64,000 bases of DNA from an uncultured Arenicella sp. (GCA_938048185.1 CALIVT010000016.1:62001-126000); one strand, 5' to 3'. Shown: positions 7,865 to 17,301, numbered from the stretch's first letter. The notes: generated from the letters alone by a model not told the origin. Translations and numbers: made by a program.

Positions 7865-8590
7865 ATGCATACATATTTTATTTCAGACCTGCATCTAACC
7901 CCAGAACGACCCGAGGTTAGCAAGGCTTTCTTTACTTTCTTACAAACTCAAGCAATCAGCGCTGAACGACTTTATATTCTGGGCGATTTGTTTGAGTTTT
8001 GGATTGGCGATGACGCTGCTAGCATGTTGGGAGCTGATGCACTACTCGACGCCATGAGCGCGATAAGCAAGCACGTTGATTGCTACTTTCTGCCCGGTAA
8101 TCGAGATTTTTTAGTCAGAAAATCATTCACTGAACGAACCGGTTTTAAATTACTGGCTGACGAAACCGTTATCGACCTGTATGGCACGAAAACCCTGTTG
8201 CTGCATGGAGACAGCATGTGTACCGATGACATAGCACACCAACAGTTTCGAGCACAAATGATGACCAATAAAGCGTTCTGCGAGGGTTTTCTTGAACTTA
8301 CGATTCCCCAACGGATTGAACAAGCGAAACAAGCGCGCATGCAAAGCAACGAACACAAATCACAAATAAGTATGGGAATAATGGACGTGACAGAGTCCGC
8401 CGTGCTGTCAACATTTAATAAATATAAGGTAAGCCAAATGATTCACGGCCACACACATCGCCAAAACACGCACAAATATGATACTGACGAAACGGAACTG
8501 GTTCGTTATGTGTTGGGCGACTGGCACGCGACAAACAGCATCCTAAGGGCCGACGAACATGGTCTAGTGATTAGCAATCAAGACATTTAG
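7865..8590 (+). CDS. lpxH: UDP-2,3-diacylglucosamine diphosphatase
   Basis: Peripheral membrane phosphoesterase of lipid A synthesis, which cleaves UDP-2,3-diacylglucosamine to lipid X and UMP. The 241 residues from this ATG show the calcineurin-like metal motifs in order: FISDLHL, GDLFEFWIGDD, PGNRDFLV, an LHGDSMCTDD stretch and GHTHR. The start MHTYFISDLHL matches the family, whereas the longer in-frame TTG start at 7829 would add twelve unusual residues and overlap the promoter. The stop is only 37 bp from the convergent ftsB stop. Confidence 0.96.
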   Translation: MHTYFISDLHLTPERPEVSKAFFTFLQTQAISAERLYILGDLFEFWIGDDAASMLGADALLDAMSAISKHVDCYFLPGNRDFLVRKSFTERTGFKLLADETVIDLYGTKTLLLHGDSMCTDDIAHQQFRAQMMTNKAFCEGFLELTIPQRIEQAKQARMQSNEHKSQISMGIMDVTESAVLSTFNKYKVSQMIHGHTHRQNTHKYDTDETELVRYVLGDWHATNSILRADEHGLVISNQDI

Positions 8591-8592
8591 CA

Positions 8593-8628
8593 GTTTCGCT
8601 GAGGGCTCTTGTTTCGCTGAGGGCTCTT
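8593..8628. repeat. Exact 18-bp tandem duplication between lpxH and ftsB
   Basis: GTTTCGCTGAGGGCTCTT occurs twice in perfect tandem (8593-8610 and 8611-8628). It fills nearly the whole gap between the lpxH stop and the convergent ftsB stop. No intrinsic terminator is visible. Confidence 0.95.
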
Positions 8629-8918
8629 TAATTACCCTTTAAGTCACGCTTGGGTATGACTCGATAAAAGGTTTCACCTTCTTTTATAAAACCCAACTGG
8701 CTGCGGGCACGCTCTTCTAGTGCTTCTTTGCCGTCACGCAATTCTTCAACCTCTGCATGCAAGGTTTCGTTACGTTGAACCAAGTCTGCATTGCGTGTCT
8801 GCGCATCGGCAATATTGTTCTCGAGCGACCAAAGCTGAAATACGCCATGGCCTCCAAACCAAAGTTTGGCTTGCAGCACAATTAGCAATAAAAACAAGAC
8901 ACTTGCGACGATTCTCAT
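8628..8918 (-). CDS. ftsB: Cell division protein FtsB
   Basis: Single-pass inner-membrane protein of the FtsQLB divisome subcomplex. It has 96 residues: a short cytoplasmic start, a transmembrane helix at about residues 4-20 (VASVLFLLLIVLQAKLWF), a coiled coil at about 28-70, and the conserved tail ARSQLGFIKEGETFYRVI. The WFGGHGV linker after the helix is typical. In Pseudomonas and Escherichia ftsB lies before ispD and, in Pseudomonas, after eno; neither neighbour is here. A TAAAAT lies 6 bases upstream of the ATG with no Shine-Dalgarno sequence. Confidence 0.93.
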   Translation of the reverse strand: MRIVASVLFLLLIVLQAKLWFGGHGVFQLWSLENNIADAQTRNADLVQRNETLHAEVEELRDGKEALEERARSQLGFIKEGETFYRVIPKRDLKGN

Positions 8919-9095
8919 ATTAGTATTTTAACATGTTCCCATTGCTTTTTAAGCACTAGACGTTAAGTATCGCAGGCACGAACACAATCAATACTGCGAC
9001 ACTTCACCTTAAAGATTATACTCAAGCCATTGAAATACATTATTTTTTGAGATATCTTTATCATCGTTTAATAAAAAAATGTCGATATACGGATT

Positions 9096-9752
9096 ATGAA
9101 ACTCAACAAAAATATGATTCTCAAGCCAGTTGGGCAGGTTTTACTTGTAGCCAGCTTTCTCGGCCTATCCCAGCAATCTGCTTTCGCTCAAAACGATGGC
9201 TTTTTCTTTGGTAAAAAAGCACCCGGCAAATGGACCATCGGTGCGAAGTTAGCCAATATCGATCCAAATGTTGACCGTGTGAATGATGCAAGCGCGGTTG
9301 GTGTGGTTTTAGGCTATGAATTCGCGTCGGCAATTGGTGACAGCGGCGGTAGCGCCAGCGTAGAGCTTGAGTATATTTCGGGTGATAACGAGCGCGATTT
9401 GGTAGGCTTTGATACTGGAACAGTTTTTAATGACCCGGACAGTGATTTTATTAGAAACCCCGGCGCAGTAGCCGACGCTATAAGCTACGAAGCTGACGTC
9501 GCCAACTTATTTTTTACCTACCGCTCTCCAGGCACCCTCTTCTATAAAGTTAAAGCGGGCTTGTCCTACGCAAACGTCGATATACGATTGGTCAATGGCA
9601 TTCTTATTGACCGCGAAGACGTGTCGCTTGCAGGCGGTATCGGCCTGGGTTATCGATTTAATGATTTAGGTGTAATCGAGCTGGAATACTCAGCTGACTC
9701 TGGTGAGTCCGATTTAGGCATCTTAGGTTTGAACGCTTTACTACAATTCTAA
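9096..9752 (+). CDS. Small outer-membrane beta-barrel protein, function unknown
   Basis: A 218-residue protein with a signal peptide (residues 1-31, cleavage after SAFA). The mature part has alternating hydrophobic beta strands, Gly/Tyr/Asp-rich turns and a C-terminal aromatic residue (NALLQF), the outer-membrane barrel signature. The probable fold is an 8-stranded OmpA/OmpW-like or porin-family barrel (GIGLGYRFNDLGVIELEYS). There is no periplasmic domain. It is a single gene between divergent ftsB and convergent metZ, with its own terminator. I do not recognise a specific function. Confidence 0.85.
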   Translation: MKLNKNMILKPVGQVLLVASFLGLSQQSAFAQNDGFFFGKKAPGKWTIGAKLANIDPNVDRVNDASAVGVVLGYEFASAIGDSGGSASVELEYISGDNERDLVGFDTGTVFNDPDSDFIRNPGAVADAISYEADVANLFFTYRSPGTLFYKVKAGLSYANVDIRLVNGILIDREDVSLAGGIGLGYRFNDLGVIELEYSADSGESDLGILGLNALLQF

Positions 9753-9775
9753 TAAAAATATCTGTAATGATTGAG

Positions 9776-9803
9776 AGCCCTCGTTTCGCGAGGGCTTTTT
9801 TTT
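9776..9803 (+). terminator. Intrinsic terminator after the outer-membrane barrel gene
   Basis: A perfect 8-bp stem, AGCCCTCG and CGAGGGCT, with loop TTTCG is followed directly by a run of eight T residues. It begins 24 bp after the stop of the barrel gene. Confidence 0.95.
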
Positions 9804-9817
9804 GTCTGGAATTTTTT

Positions 9818-9853
9818 GCTAAAACTTAGAATAGCTTAGCTAAAACTGAGAAG
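9818..9853. repeat. Imperfect 15-bp direct repeat downstream of metZ
   Basis: GCTAAAACTTAGAAT (9818-9832) recurs as GCTAAAACTGAGAAG (9839-9853). It lies in the convergent gap between the barrel gene and metZ. Confidence 0.7.
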
Positions 9854-9939
9854 GTCTAGGGCGAACGTCTAAGGCGTAGACTGTACGGCGTGGGGAATTA
9901 GGTAATTCTAGGCTCAAACGCCGCGAGCATAAACAACGA

Positions 9940-11118
9940 TTAGAATACTAGATCGTCAATAACGTCCAATGGGTCTTCCAAACCTACCGCAACCCGAATC
10001 AAACCCTCGGAAATTCCAGCTAAAGCCTTATTTTCCTCACTCCAGCGCGCGTGCGTTGACGTATATGGGTGAGTGATGGTGGTACGCGTATCGCCTAGGT
10101 TAGACGTAATCGACAATAACTGGGTGCTATCAATGAGCTTCCATGCCGCCTCGCGACCACCTTTCACTTCGAACGAGACCACTGCGCCACCCTTGCGCTG
10201 TTGTCGTTGAGCTAGATCGTATTGGGCATGACTTTCAAGCTCAGGGTAGTAAACCTTTTCTACCTGCGCCACACCACTTAGGTGTTCAGCTAGCTGTTTC
10301 GCGTTTGCACAAGCCTGGCTCATTCGCAGCGGCAAGGTCTCTAAGCCTTTAGCAAACACCCACGCGTTGAACGGGCTCATCGAGGGGCCTGCCGTGCGCA
10401 TAAAGCTGACGATTTTATCACCAACAAATTCTTCATCGCCCACCACGGCGCCGCCCACGCAACGGCCTTGGCCGTCAATAAACTTAGTCGCCGAGTGCAA
10501 CACCAAATCCGCACCTAGAGACAATGGTTGCTGCAAAATTGGGGTACAGAAACAATTATCAACCACCACCTTTATATCGGGGTTCGCCGCGTGCGCAAGC
10601 TCAGAGATAGCCGCAATGTCTCCAATTTCCATCAGCGGATTAGTCGGCGTCTCGAAAAAGACCATCCTCGTATTGGGCAAGATTGCGTCGCGCCAAGCAT
10701 CTAAGCTAGTCAAATCAACGAAGGTTGTTTGCACCCCAAAGTTAGCCATAATTCCGGTTAACAAGGTATGGCTCGCGCCAAACACAGAATACGAAGACAC
10801 CACATGATCGCCTGCTTTTAGGCCCGCCATGCATACCGCCAACATAGCGGCCATGCCAGAGCCGGTGCCAACACAGGCTTGGGCACCTTCTAGTTCCGCT
10901 AAACGCTGTTCAAATACGCGTACCGTCGGGTTGGTAAAACGAGAGTAGATGTTACCCTCTTCTTCGAGCGCAAAACGCGCGGCGGCGCGCTCGGCGGATT
11001 CAAATACGAAGCTTGAAGTGGTGAATATCGGTTCGCTATGCTCACCCTCGTGGGTACGCTCTTGCCCAGCTCTAACGGCCTTGGTCGCTGGGCGATAGTC
11101 TGACATTGCTTTCTTCAT
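9940..11118 (-). CDS. metZ: O-succinylhomoserine sulfhydrylase
   Basis: PLP enzyme of the Cys/Met metabolism family. It makes homocysteine directly from O-succinylhomoserine and sulfide. The 392 residues include YSRFTNPTVRVFEQRLAELE, the GTGSGMAA phosphate-binding turn, VVVDNCFCTP, and the PLP lysine K212 in LHSATKFIDGQGR. The FCTPILQQPL and SITSNLGDTRTTITHP stretches favour MetZ over MetB or MetC. The downstream in-frame ATG at 11106 (MSDYRP) has a better-placed GAAG and may be the true start. It follows purF by 20 bp, the order seen in Pseudomonas. Confidence 0.93.
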   Translation of the reverse strand: MKKAMSDYRPATKAVRAGQERTHEGEHSEPIFTTSSFVFESAERAAARFALEEEGNIYSRFTNPTVRVFEQRLAELEGAQACVGTGSGMAAMLAVCMAGLKAGDHVVSSYSVFGASHTLLTGIMANFGVQTTFVDLTSLDAWRDAILPNTRMVFFETPTNPLMEIGDIAAISELAHAANPDIKVVVDNCFCTPILQQPLSLGADLVLHSATKFIDGQGRCVGGAVVGDEEFVGDKIVSFMRTAGPSMSPFNAWVFAKGLETLPLRMSQACANAKQLAEHLSGVAQVEKVYYPELESHAQYDLAQRQQRKGGAVVSFEVKGGREAAWKLIDSTQLLSITSNLGDTRTTITHPYTSTHARWSEENKALAGISEGLIRVAVGLEDPLDVIDDLVF

Positions 11119-11138
11119 TGGGGCACTAATATCGGGCG

Positions 11139-12665
11139 TTAATTTGAGATTTGGCTCACGTCGCGCAACTCCGACGGCTTAAACTCTCGAGCTTGTTTGG
11201 CACCATCACTACGAGCGGTTTCAAGCTCACTAAAGTAGTTAACATCAACATCGCCAGTTACGTAGTTCTGGCTGAAACACGAAGTATCGAAACTGGTGAT
11301 TCGCGGATTACCTTCTGACGCGGCATCGATCAAGTCATTAAGGTCTTGATAAATCAATCGATCAGCACCAATCGCCTCTTGAATTTGCTCAACCGTTCGA
11401 TTGTTGGCAATCAACTCTGATGCCGCGGGCATATCGATACCATACACATTTGGAAAGCGAACCGGCGGCGCAGCGGATGCGAAGTACACTTTATTGGCAC
11501 CAGCATCTCGAGCCATTTGCACAATTTGCTTTGACGTTGTGCCGCGCACAATAGAGTCGTCGACCAACATTACGTTCTTGCCGCGAAATTCGAGTTCTAT
11601 GGCATTTAGCTTCTGGCGCACTGATTTCTTGCGTTGTTCTTGGCCTGGCATTATGAATGTACGACCAATATACCGGTTTTTGATAAACCCTTCGCGATAA
11701 CGCACGCCAAGCAACTGTGACATCTCTAAAGCTGATGTGCGGCTGGTATCCGGAATGGGGATGACGACGTCGATATCGTGGTCTGGCCATTCGCGCACAA
11801 TTTTTTTCGCTAGCTTCTCGCCCATGCGCATGCGTGTACGATAAACCGAAATGCCGTCTATCATCGAATCTGGGCGCGCTAAATATACTTGCTCAAAAAT
11901 ACAGGGCGCGTAGCTCGCATCACTAACGCACTGATGCCGCTCGATATCACCCTCTAGCGGCAAAATTATTGCCTCACCGGGCTTTACATCGGCCAGCACT
12001 GTAAAGCCTTGGCTATCGAGCGCAACACTTTCCGACGCGACCATATATTCGCGACCAAGGTCCGTGTCTCGATATCCGTAAATAAGTGGTCGAATTCCAA
12101 ATTTATCGCGAAACGCAACGATACCCACGCCCATGACGTAGGCTACTACCGCGTAGCCACCTCGGCAGCGTTCGAAAACACCTTCAACCGCGGTAAATAT
12201 ATGTTTGTGGGTTAAGGTATACGTCTTCGTTCCAAGCGCTTGATACACTTCATGCGCAAACACGTTCAACAGAATCTCAGAGTCTGAGGTGGTGTTTACA
12301 TGGCGTAAATCATCGCGAAAAATACGTTTTCGCAATTTAGCGGCATTGGTTAAGTTGCCATTATGAGCCAGCGCAATACCAAACGGCGAGTTGACATAAA
12401 ATGGTTGCGCCTCTGCTGGCGAGCTTGAACCAGCAGTTGGATAGCGGCAGTGCGCAATACCAACATTGCCAGTAAGACGTTTCATGTGCTTTTGAAAGAA
12501 GACGTCTTTGACTAGACCATTATTCTTGCGCAGGTTTACAAAACCGTTGTTGTCACAAGTCAGGATTCCCGCCGCGTCTTGGCCTCGATGCTGAAGCACG
12601 GTTAGCCCATCGTACAAACTAGTGCTGACCGAAGATTTGCCAACAATACCTAAAACACCGCACAT
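11139..12665 (-). CDS. purF: Amidophosphoribosyltransferase
   Basis: First enzyme of de novo purine synthesis, which transfers the glutamine amide to PRPP. It has 508 residues. The N-terminal Ntn glutaminase begins MCGVLGIVG, so Cys2 becomes the nucleophile after Met removal. The C-terminal phosphoribosyltransferase domain has the PRPP loop [14 protein letters not shown]. No long propeptide or Fe-S cysteine set is seen, as expected for the proteobacterial type. It lies downstream of cvpA with a 215-bp gap, as in the purF region of other gammaproteobacteria. Confidence 0.98.
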   Translation of the reverse strand: MCGVLGIVGKSSVSTSLYDGLTVLQHRGQDAAGILTCDNNGFVNLRKNNGLVKDVFFQKHMKRLTGNVGIAHCRYPTAGSSSPAEAQPFYVNSPFGIALAHNGNLTNAAKLRKRIFRDDLRHVNTTSDSEILLNVFAHEVYQALGTKTYTLTHKHIFTAVEGVFERCRGGYAVVAYVMGVGIVAFRDKFGIRPLIYGYRDTDLGREYMVASESVALDSQGFTVLADVKPGEAIILPLEGDIERHQCVSDASYAPCIFEQVYLARPDSMIDGISVYRTRMRMGEKLAKKIVREWPDHDIDVVIPIPDTSRTSALEMSQLLGVRYREGFIKNRYIGRTFIMPGQEQRKKSVRQKLNAIELEFRGKNVMLVDDSIVRGTTSKQIVQMARDAGANKVYFASAAPPVRFPNVYGIDMPAASELIANNRTVEQIQEAIGADRLIYQDLNDLIDAASEGNPRITSFDTSCFSQNYVTGDVDVNYFSELETARSDGAKQAREFKPSELRDVSQISN

Positions 12666-12846
12666 ATTACTTGCTCGCTCTCAATCGAGATGTTTGGGTC
12701 AAAATTTAATCAAAAATGCGTGGAGATAAGACGCGTAAAGGAAAAACACAAATGCTTTTGAGCACCGATACAGTCATTCATCAGGCGGAATGATACATGA
12801 TTTACCGATGCGTTTAACGCAAAAGCAAACATTTATTAGACCTTGT

Positions 12847-12892
12847 AAGGGCTCTTCCTAGGATTGGCTAAGGACTCTTCCTAGGATTGGCC
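12847..12892. repeat. 23-bp tandem duplication spanning the cvpA stop
   Basis: Two adjacent 23-bp units (12847-12869 and 12870-12892) differ at two positions. One copy contains the last four codons and the stop of cvpA (stop at 12881-12883). The second copy lies just past it, so the 3' end of the gene, including the TAG, has been duplicated. Confidence 0.9.
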
Positions 12893-13429
12893 ATTCTTCA
12901 ATATTTGATCTACCACGCGATCCTGCGGACTTTTTTCTTCGTTGATTTCGGTCTGCCAACTCTCTGGCAATAACTCTTCGGCGTAGGTAACAAAAGGGCG
13001 AAACTTAGCGACCAAACCCGAGCTTTGCCACCAGCCTGCGCTTTCTTGGCCCGCCGCGCGCGCGACAACAAGTAGAGCGACGACAATCGCTGCACCGCGA
13101 ACCGCGCCAAAACCGATGCCCAACACTCGGTCAATGCCTCGAATTGGGCCCCGCACAAAAACTTTGGTAATCGTGTAGCTGATAATGGCACCGGCGAACA
13201 AGGTGCCGATGAATACTAATGCAAACCCCGCTGACATGCGGAATTTCGGATTAGGAATATTGACGTACTGACTAATAAATTCGCCAGCTTCAACGCAAAA
13301 CGTGACACCCAACCAAACCGCTAAAATCCAGCTAATTAGCGACATCGACTCTTTGATAAAGCCACGCATTACTCCCACCAAAATAGAAACGAGAATAATC
13401 GCCCCTATTACCCAATCAAAACCGCCCAT
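12881..13429 (-). CDS. cvpA: CvpA-family inner-membrane protein
   Basis: Integral membrane protein of 182 residues with about four transmembrane helices: residues 6-22, 30-47, 68-90 and 103-122. The family was named for its requirement in colicin V production and is also linked to envelope stress and bile resistance; its biochemical role is unclear. Typical features are FDWVIGAIILVS at the start and GIDRVLGIGFGAVRG before the last helix. It precedes purF as in most gammaproteobacteria. The 3' end is duplicated downstream. Confidence 0.93.
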   Translation of the reverse strand: MGGFDWVIGAIILVSILVGVMRGFIKESMSLISWILAVWLGVTFCVEAGEFISQYVNIPNPKFRMSAGFALVFIGTLFAGAIISYTITKVFVRGPIRGIDRVLGIGFGAVRGAAIVVALLVVARAAGQESAGWWQSSGLVAKFRPFVTYAEELLPESWQTEINEEKSPQDRVVDQILKNGQS

Positions 13430-13471
13430 ATTATCCTCTCAGTTGCGCTGCACAGAGCGCGATTTTATTAT

Positions 13472-14347
13472 TTAAGGGTAGACTCGAATAAAGCCTTCTT
13501 TACCTGCTTTGGACTTTAATCGTTGCTGCTCACTTTGAGCCGCTGAGCGCTTCGCAAATGGGCCAAGCCACACGCGAGTTCCGGTTTTGGGGCCGCGATT
13601 AGTGTCAACCACACTGTTAGATGCGGTAAAGCCTTTATTCTTTAATTCACTTACCAGCGCTAAGGCTCGGCTCTTTTCAGTGAATAAACCAACTTGCACG
13701 ACCCATCCGACGTCAACCGGAGTTTGTCTATTTTTTTGACCTGCGGATTCAGCTGCAATAGCCGCTTTAATGCCTTTCTCACGTTGCTCTTTTTCGCGCT
13801 TGGTCTTAGCCTCTCTTGCTTTAGCAAGCTCGGCTTTCTTTTTATCTTCGGCGGCTTTTTTTGAGGCCGCCAACTTTTGCTCTTCGGCCTTTTTAGCCGA
13901 CTCACTCGTGTCTGAGACTGCCTTAGCCTTGTCAGTTGCAATGCTGTCTTTAGCAGGAGCTTGAGGCTTATTAGGCTCGCTAACAACAGCTGCCTCAGGA
14001 AGAGCAACTGCCTTTTTGTCAGCAGCCTTATTCGCCGCGGCAACCAATTCTTTGTCGCTCTGTGCGTCTAACGGAGTAATTTTCGAAATATAAACCGTCT
14101 CTTCAACATCAAGCAAAGCCGATACCTGCTCTGAATCCGCGCCGACCGGCTGAATATCGGCCGTGGCTACCAACGATTGATCAGGCAAGCCTTTGCTTGA
14201 GTCAACTTTGCTAGCCTCACTTGGAGGCCCCAATAGCCATGGTAATACCAATGCCCCCACGAACAGCAGAACCGCCGCGCCGGTAATTCGGTGCTTGATA
14301 TCAAACTCACTTGCAGCGTCCGCTTGGGGTGTTTGTTTTTCAGACAT
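13472..14347 (-). CDS. SPOR-domain cell-division protein (DedD-like)
   Basis: Bitopic membrane protein of 291 residues. It has a cytoplasmic N-terminus, one transmembrane helix (about residues 26-41, AAVLLFVGALVLPWLLG), a long periplasmic linker with an Ala/Lys/Glu-rich charged helical stretch (about 130-200), and a C-terminal SPOR domain (about 213-291, VGWVVQVGLFTEKSRALALV). SPOR domains bind denuded septal peptidoglycan. The location between folC and cvpA matches dedD of Escherichia and its Pseudomonas equivalent. Confidence 0.92.
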   Translation of the reverse strand: MSEKQTPQADAASEFDIKHRITGAAVLLFVGALVLPWLLGPPSEASKVDSSKGLPDQSLVATADIQPVGADSEQVSALLDVEETVYISKITPLDAQSDKELVAAANKAADKKAVALPEAAVVSEPNKPQAPAKDSIATDKAKAVSDTSESAKKAEEQKLAASKKAAEDKKKAELAKAREAKTKREKEQREKGIKAAIAAESAGQKNRQTPVDVGWVVQVGLFTEKSRALALVSELKNKGFTASNSVVDTNRGPKTGTRVWLGPFAKRSAAQSEQQRLKSKAGKEGFIRVYP

Positions 14348-14413
14348 TCTATTTATAAATACGAAGTTATAGAAACCGCTCGACTCATTCGTGCGTCACT
14401 TAATTTTGCTAGT

Positions 14414-15721
14414 CTATTTATCAACATCGATTTTCGCCTCAGCTAATAGCGCGAGTATATCACCTACGATATGGAAGGAACCAAAAACAACAAGACAGTC
14501 ACGCTCTGTTAATGTTGATCTAGCCTCGGTAAAAGCGCGTTCGACGCGCTCAAACTTGGTGACGGGTGCCGAAGAAATGTGCGCAATGATTGTTTCGATT
14601 TCGCGCGCAGTGGCTCCGCGTTCATTGTGTATATCAGCAACAAACCAATGATCGATCTGGGAGCTAACTTGGTCCAGGCTAACCTTTATCTCCTTATCGC
14701 GAAGCATGCCACATACACCTAACACCTTGCCAGAACCCAGATGTTTATTTTTGATAAATGTTGCTAGCCGTGATACCGACGTCTCATTATGTGACACGTC
14801 TAACACAATCAATGGTGACTCTTGCAGTACTTGGCATCGGCCTTGCACCGACGCGGCGCCGATACCTAGCGTTATCGCCGTTCTTTTGACCGGAAAAAAC
14901 GCTTGCATCACTGCCACCGCTTGCAAGGCCAACGCGCAATTCGTTAGTTGCACGCCTGTCTGCGCATAAGGCAACGGTAACTCCTTGAGCGTTGAACCTT
15001 GACCCTGCCACGACCAGGTATTGCTATTTTGATCCAAGGTGTATGCAAAATCGTTGTCGATGACCTGCAACTCTGCCCCGATCTGCTCAGCGTGCGAAAC
15101 AATGCTATCAGGTGGCGTCGCGATACCAACAATTAAAGGCTTACCTGGGCGCGCAATGCCTGCTTTCTCATGCGCGATTTCCTCTATTGTCGTCCCTAGC
15201 CAGCTGGTATGGTCAATCGAAATGCTGGTCACAATTGACACGTCAGGATCCAGGATATTCACCGCGTCTAAGCGCCCACCCAAACCGACCTCCATGATCG
15301 CGATATCCACGGCGGCCCGATGAAATAGGTCTATCGCGACCAATGTTCCGTATTCAAAAAATGTGATCGGAGTGTTACGCCTAGCAAGTTCGATCCGTTC
15401 AAATGAATCAAGCAAACTTAGATCATCTACGGGTTCACCATTAATATTAATCCTTTCATTAAACGCAACAAGATGTGGCGACGTGTACTTGCCTACTCGA
15501 TACGTGCCCTGACGATAAATTGACGCGAGCAGTTCAGCCGTACTGCCTTTACCATTAGTGCCTGAGATGGTGATTACTTTGCACCGCAAACCATTTGGCA
15601 ACAAGCGCAAATAGACGTCCCTAACGCGGTCTAGTGATAGTTCGATCTGGCGGTGATGTAGGCCTTGAATGTAGTCAACCCACTGCTCGAGAGTACGCGA
15701 CGATTTATCAATTTCTTTCAC
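14414..15721 (-). CDS. folC: Dihydrofolate synthase / folylpolyglutamate synthase
   Basis: Bifunctional Mur-ligase-family enzyme that adds glutamate to dihydropteroate and to folates. It has 435 residues. It shows the ATP loop ISGTNGKGSTAELLASIYR, the YTSPHLVAFNERI stretch, MEVGLGGRLDAVNI, and the C-terminal VLDVSHNETS. In Pseudomonas accD separates trpF and folC. Here trpF is only 51 bp upstream and accD is absent. Confidence 0.97.
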   Translation of the reverse strand: MKEIDKSSRTLEQWVDYIQGLHHRQIELSLDRVRDVYLRLLPNGLRCKVITISGTNGKGSTAELLASIYRQGTYRVGKYTSPHLVAFNERININGEPVDDLSLLDSFERIELARRNTPITFFEYGTLVAIDLFHRAAVDIAIMEVGLGGRLDAVNILDPDVSIVTSISIDHTSWLGTTIEEIAHEKAGIARPGKPLIVGIATPPDSIVSHAEQIGAELQVIDNDFAYTLDQNSNTWSWQGQGSTLKELPLPYAQTGVQLTNCALALQAVAVMQAFFPVKRTAITLGIGAASVQGRCQVLQESPLIVLDVSHNETSVSRLATFIKNKHLGSGKVLGVCGMLRDKEIKVSLDQVSSQIDHWFVADIHNERGATAREIETIIAHISSAPVTKFERVERAFTEARSTLTERDCLVVFGSFHIVGDILALLAEAKIDVDK

Positions 15722-15772
15722 ATTCTATGCCTTAATCTTAACATTGATAATCAACACCTTCGTTATCACCTT

Positions 15773-16432
15773 TTAGAGATCGCAAGCTTGAGAGTCGTAA
15801 GCCCGTACTGTGCGAACAGCCTGCGCCATTAACGGTATAGATTTTCGACCAGGAGACAACTCCAAACCACTGTTCAAATCGACCGCATATGGGCTCAACA
15901 AGGTCATACGTGCTACTAGGTTATCGGGCGATAAACCACCGGCTAGAATAAGTCGGGCGTGCAACTCGCTTTGATTGGGCCATAGCGCCGAGTCCAAGGT
16001 TTGGCCAGTGCCACCATGCTGACCTTTGACATAAGGATCGAGTAGTAGCGCTCTCGCGTCTGAATGCGCCGATATGTCGGCCGATACTTGGGCCGTTGAC
16101 TTGGCACGAATTGCCTTTACATACGGCAAACCTAGAGCGCCCACAAACTCAGGGCTTTCGTCACCGTGAAGCTGCACCAAGTCGAGGCCTATCGCTTGAT
16201 GATAGTGCGTAATTAAATCCGCCGACGCGTCGACAAACACCCCCACTAAACTGACCAAAGCCGGCACAGTCTGACGAATCAGTTTAGCTTGCTCAAGCTC
16301 AATCTGACGAGGGCTGTTGGCATGCAGAATCATGCCGATTGCATCTACCCCTAAGTCTATGGCAGCGGCCACCGTCTTGGGGTCAGTCATGCCACAAATC
16401 TTAATTCGCGTGCGCTTAGCTAGCTTGGTCAT
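15773..16432 (-). CDS. trpF: Phosphoribosylanthranilate isomerase
   Basis: Monofunctional TIM-barrel enzyme of tryptophan synthesis that converts PRA to CdRP. It has 219 residues. It shows the catalytic cysteine in RIKICGMTDP, VQLHGDESPEFV, LAGGLSPDNLV and VDLNSGLELSPG, including the general acid Asp. It is 57 bp downstream of truA and 51 bp upstream of folC. No other trp gene is in the window. Confidence 0.97.
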   Translation of the reverse strand: MTKLAKRTRIKICGMTDPKTVAAAIDLGVDAIGMILHANSPRQIELEQAKLIRQTVPALVSLVGVFVDASADLITHYHQAIGLDLVQLHGDESPEFVGALGLPYVKAIRAKSTAQVSADISAHSDARALLLDPYVKGQHGGTGQTLDSALWPNQSELHARLILAGGLSPDNLVARMTLLSPYAVDLNSGLELSPGRKSIPLMAQAVRTVRAYDSQACDL

Positions 16433-16489
16433 TGTCTACTTTGCTTTTCAACCTATTTCAATCATTGCAACGTACTGCGAATCTAGTCG

Positions 16490-17278
16490 CTAATCTCCCC
16501 AATACGCTATGTTCTGATGCTTGCTGGGTACAACAAATTGTTCAGGATACTCAACACCCGCCAAATATAAACCATTTGGCGGTGCGGTAATACCGCCCTT
16601 AGTTCGGTCCTTTACGTCTAGTAGATAGTCAATCCAATCGGGTTTGCGTTTAGCGCACCCAACCTCTATCAGACAACCCGCAATATTTCGAACCATGTGC
16701 TGTAAAAATGCATTCGCCGTCACATCAAACCAGATCCACGGGCCAGTCGAATTTAGCGAGAACTGATGCATGGTTCGAACTGGCGAGTGGGCTTGGCAGC
16801 CCGCCGCGCGAAACGAACTGAAATCGTGCTCACCGAGTAATGCCTGTGCGGCGTGAGACATTGAATCTGTGTCGAGCGCGCGATATTCATGACTGACATA
16901 GCGCCGGTGCAAGGCACTTTGAATTGGCGCATTATAGATAATAAATCGATAAGATCGCGACAGCGCCGAGAAACGGGCGTGAAATTCTTCGTCAACTGGC
17001 ACCACCCAGCGCAAACGCACATCACGATCTAAAAATCGATTAGTCCCTCGACACCATGCAAACTCAGAACGCTCAACGTCACTGTCAAAATGAATAACTT
17101 GATGGGTAGCATGCACTGCGGCATCGGTTCGACCCGCGGTAATAATTGGGGTGGGCCGATTCGCTACTTTACTCAGAGCCGCCTCGACAACTTCTTGTAC
17201 GGTCCGCACATCGTGCTTTTGGGTTTGCCAACCACTGAATGCCGAGCCGTCATACTCTACGCACGCTGCATATCTCAT
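16490..17278 (-). CDS. truA: tRNA pseudouridine(38-40) synthase
   Basis: Makes pseudouridine at positions 38-40 of tRNA anticodon arms. The 262 residues from this start show the catalytic aspartate in AGRTDAAVHATHQVIHFD (most relatives have TDAGVHA) and FLQHMVRNIAGCLIEVG. I chose the ATG at 17278 (MRYAACVEYDGSAFSGWQ), which matches the family and has AGGTGG upstream. A longer frame to 17326 would begin inside the fimV terminator hairpin. It leads the truA-trpF-folC group. Confidence 0.95.
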   Translation of the reverse strand: MRYAACVEYDGSAFSGWQTQKHDVRTVQEVVEAALSKVANRPTPIITAGRTDAAVHATHQVIHFDSDVERSEFAWCRGTNRFLDRDVRLRWVVPVDEEFHARFSALSRSYRFIIYNAPIQSALHRRYVSHEYRALDTDSMSHAAQALLGEHDFSSFRAAGCQAHSPVRTMHQFSLNSTGPWIWFDVTANAFLQHMVRNIAGCLIEVGCAKRKPDWIDYLLDVKDRTKGGITAPPNGLYLAGVEYPEQFVVPSKHQNIAYWGD

Positions 17279-17301
17279 AATATTTTGGCCACCTGATAGC
17301 G

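Noticed and set aside
10367..10807. 146-residue plus-strand ORF opposite metZ
   Set aside because: The metZ frame is intact with its PLP lysine; the antisense frame has no start signal or protein-like domain.
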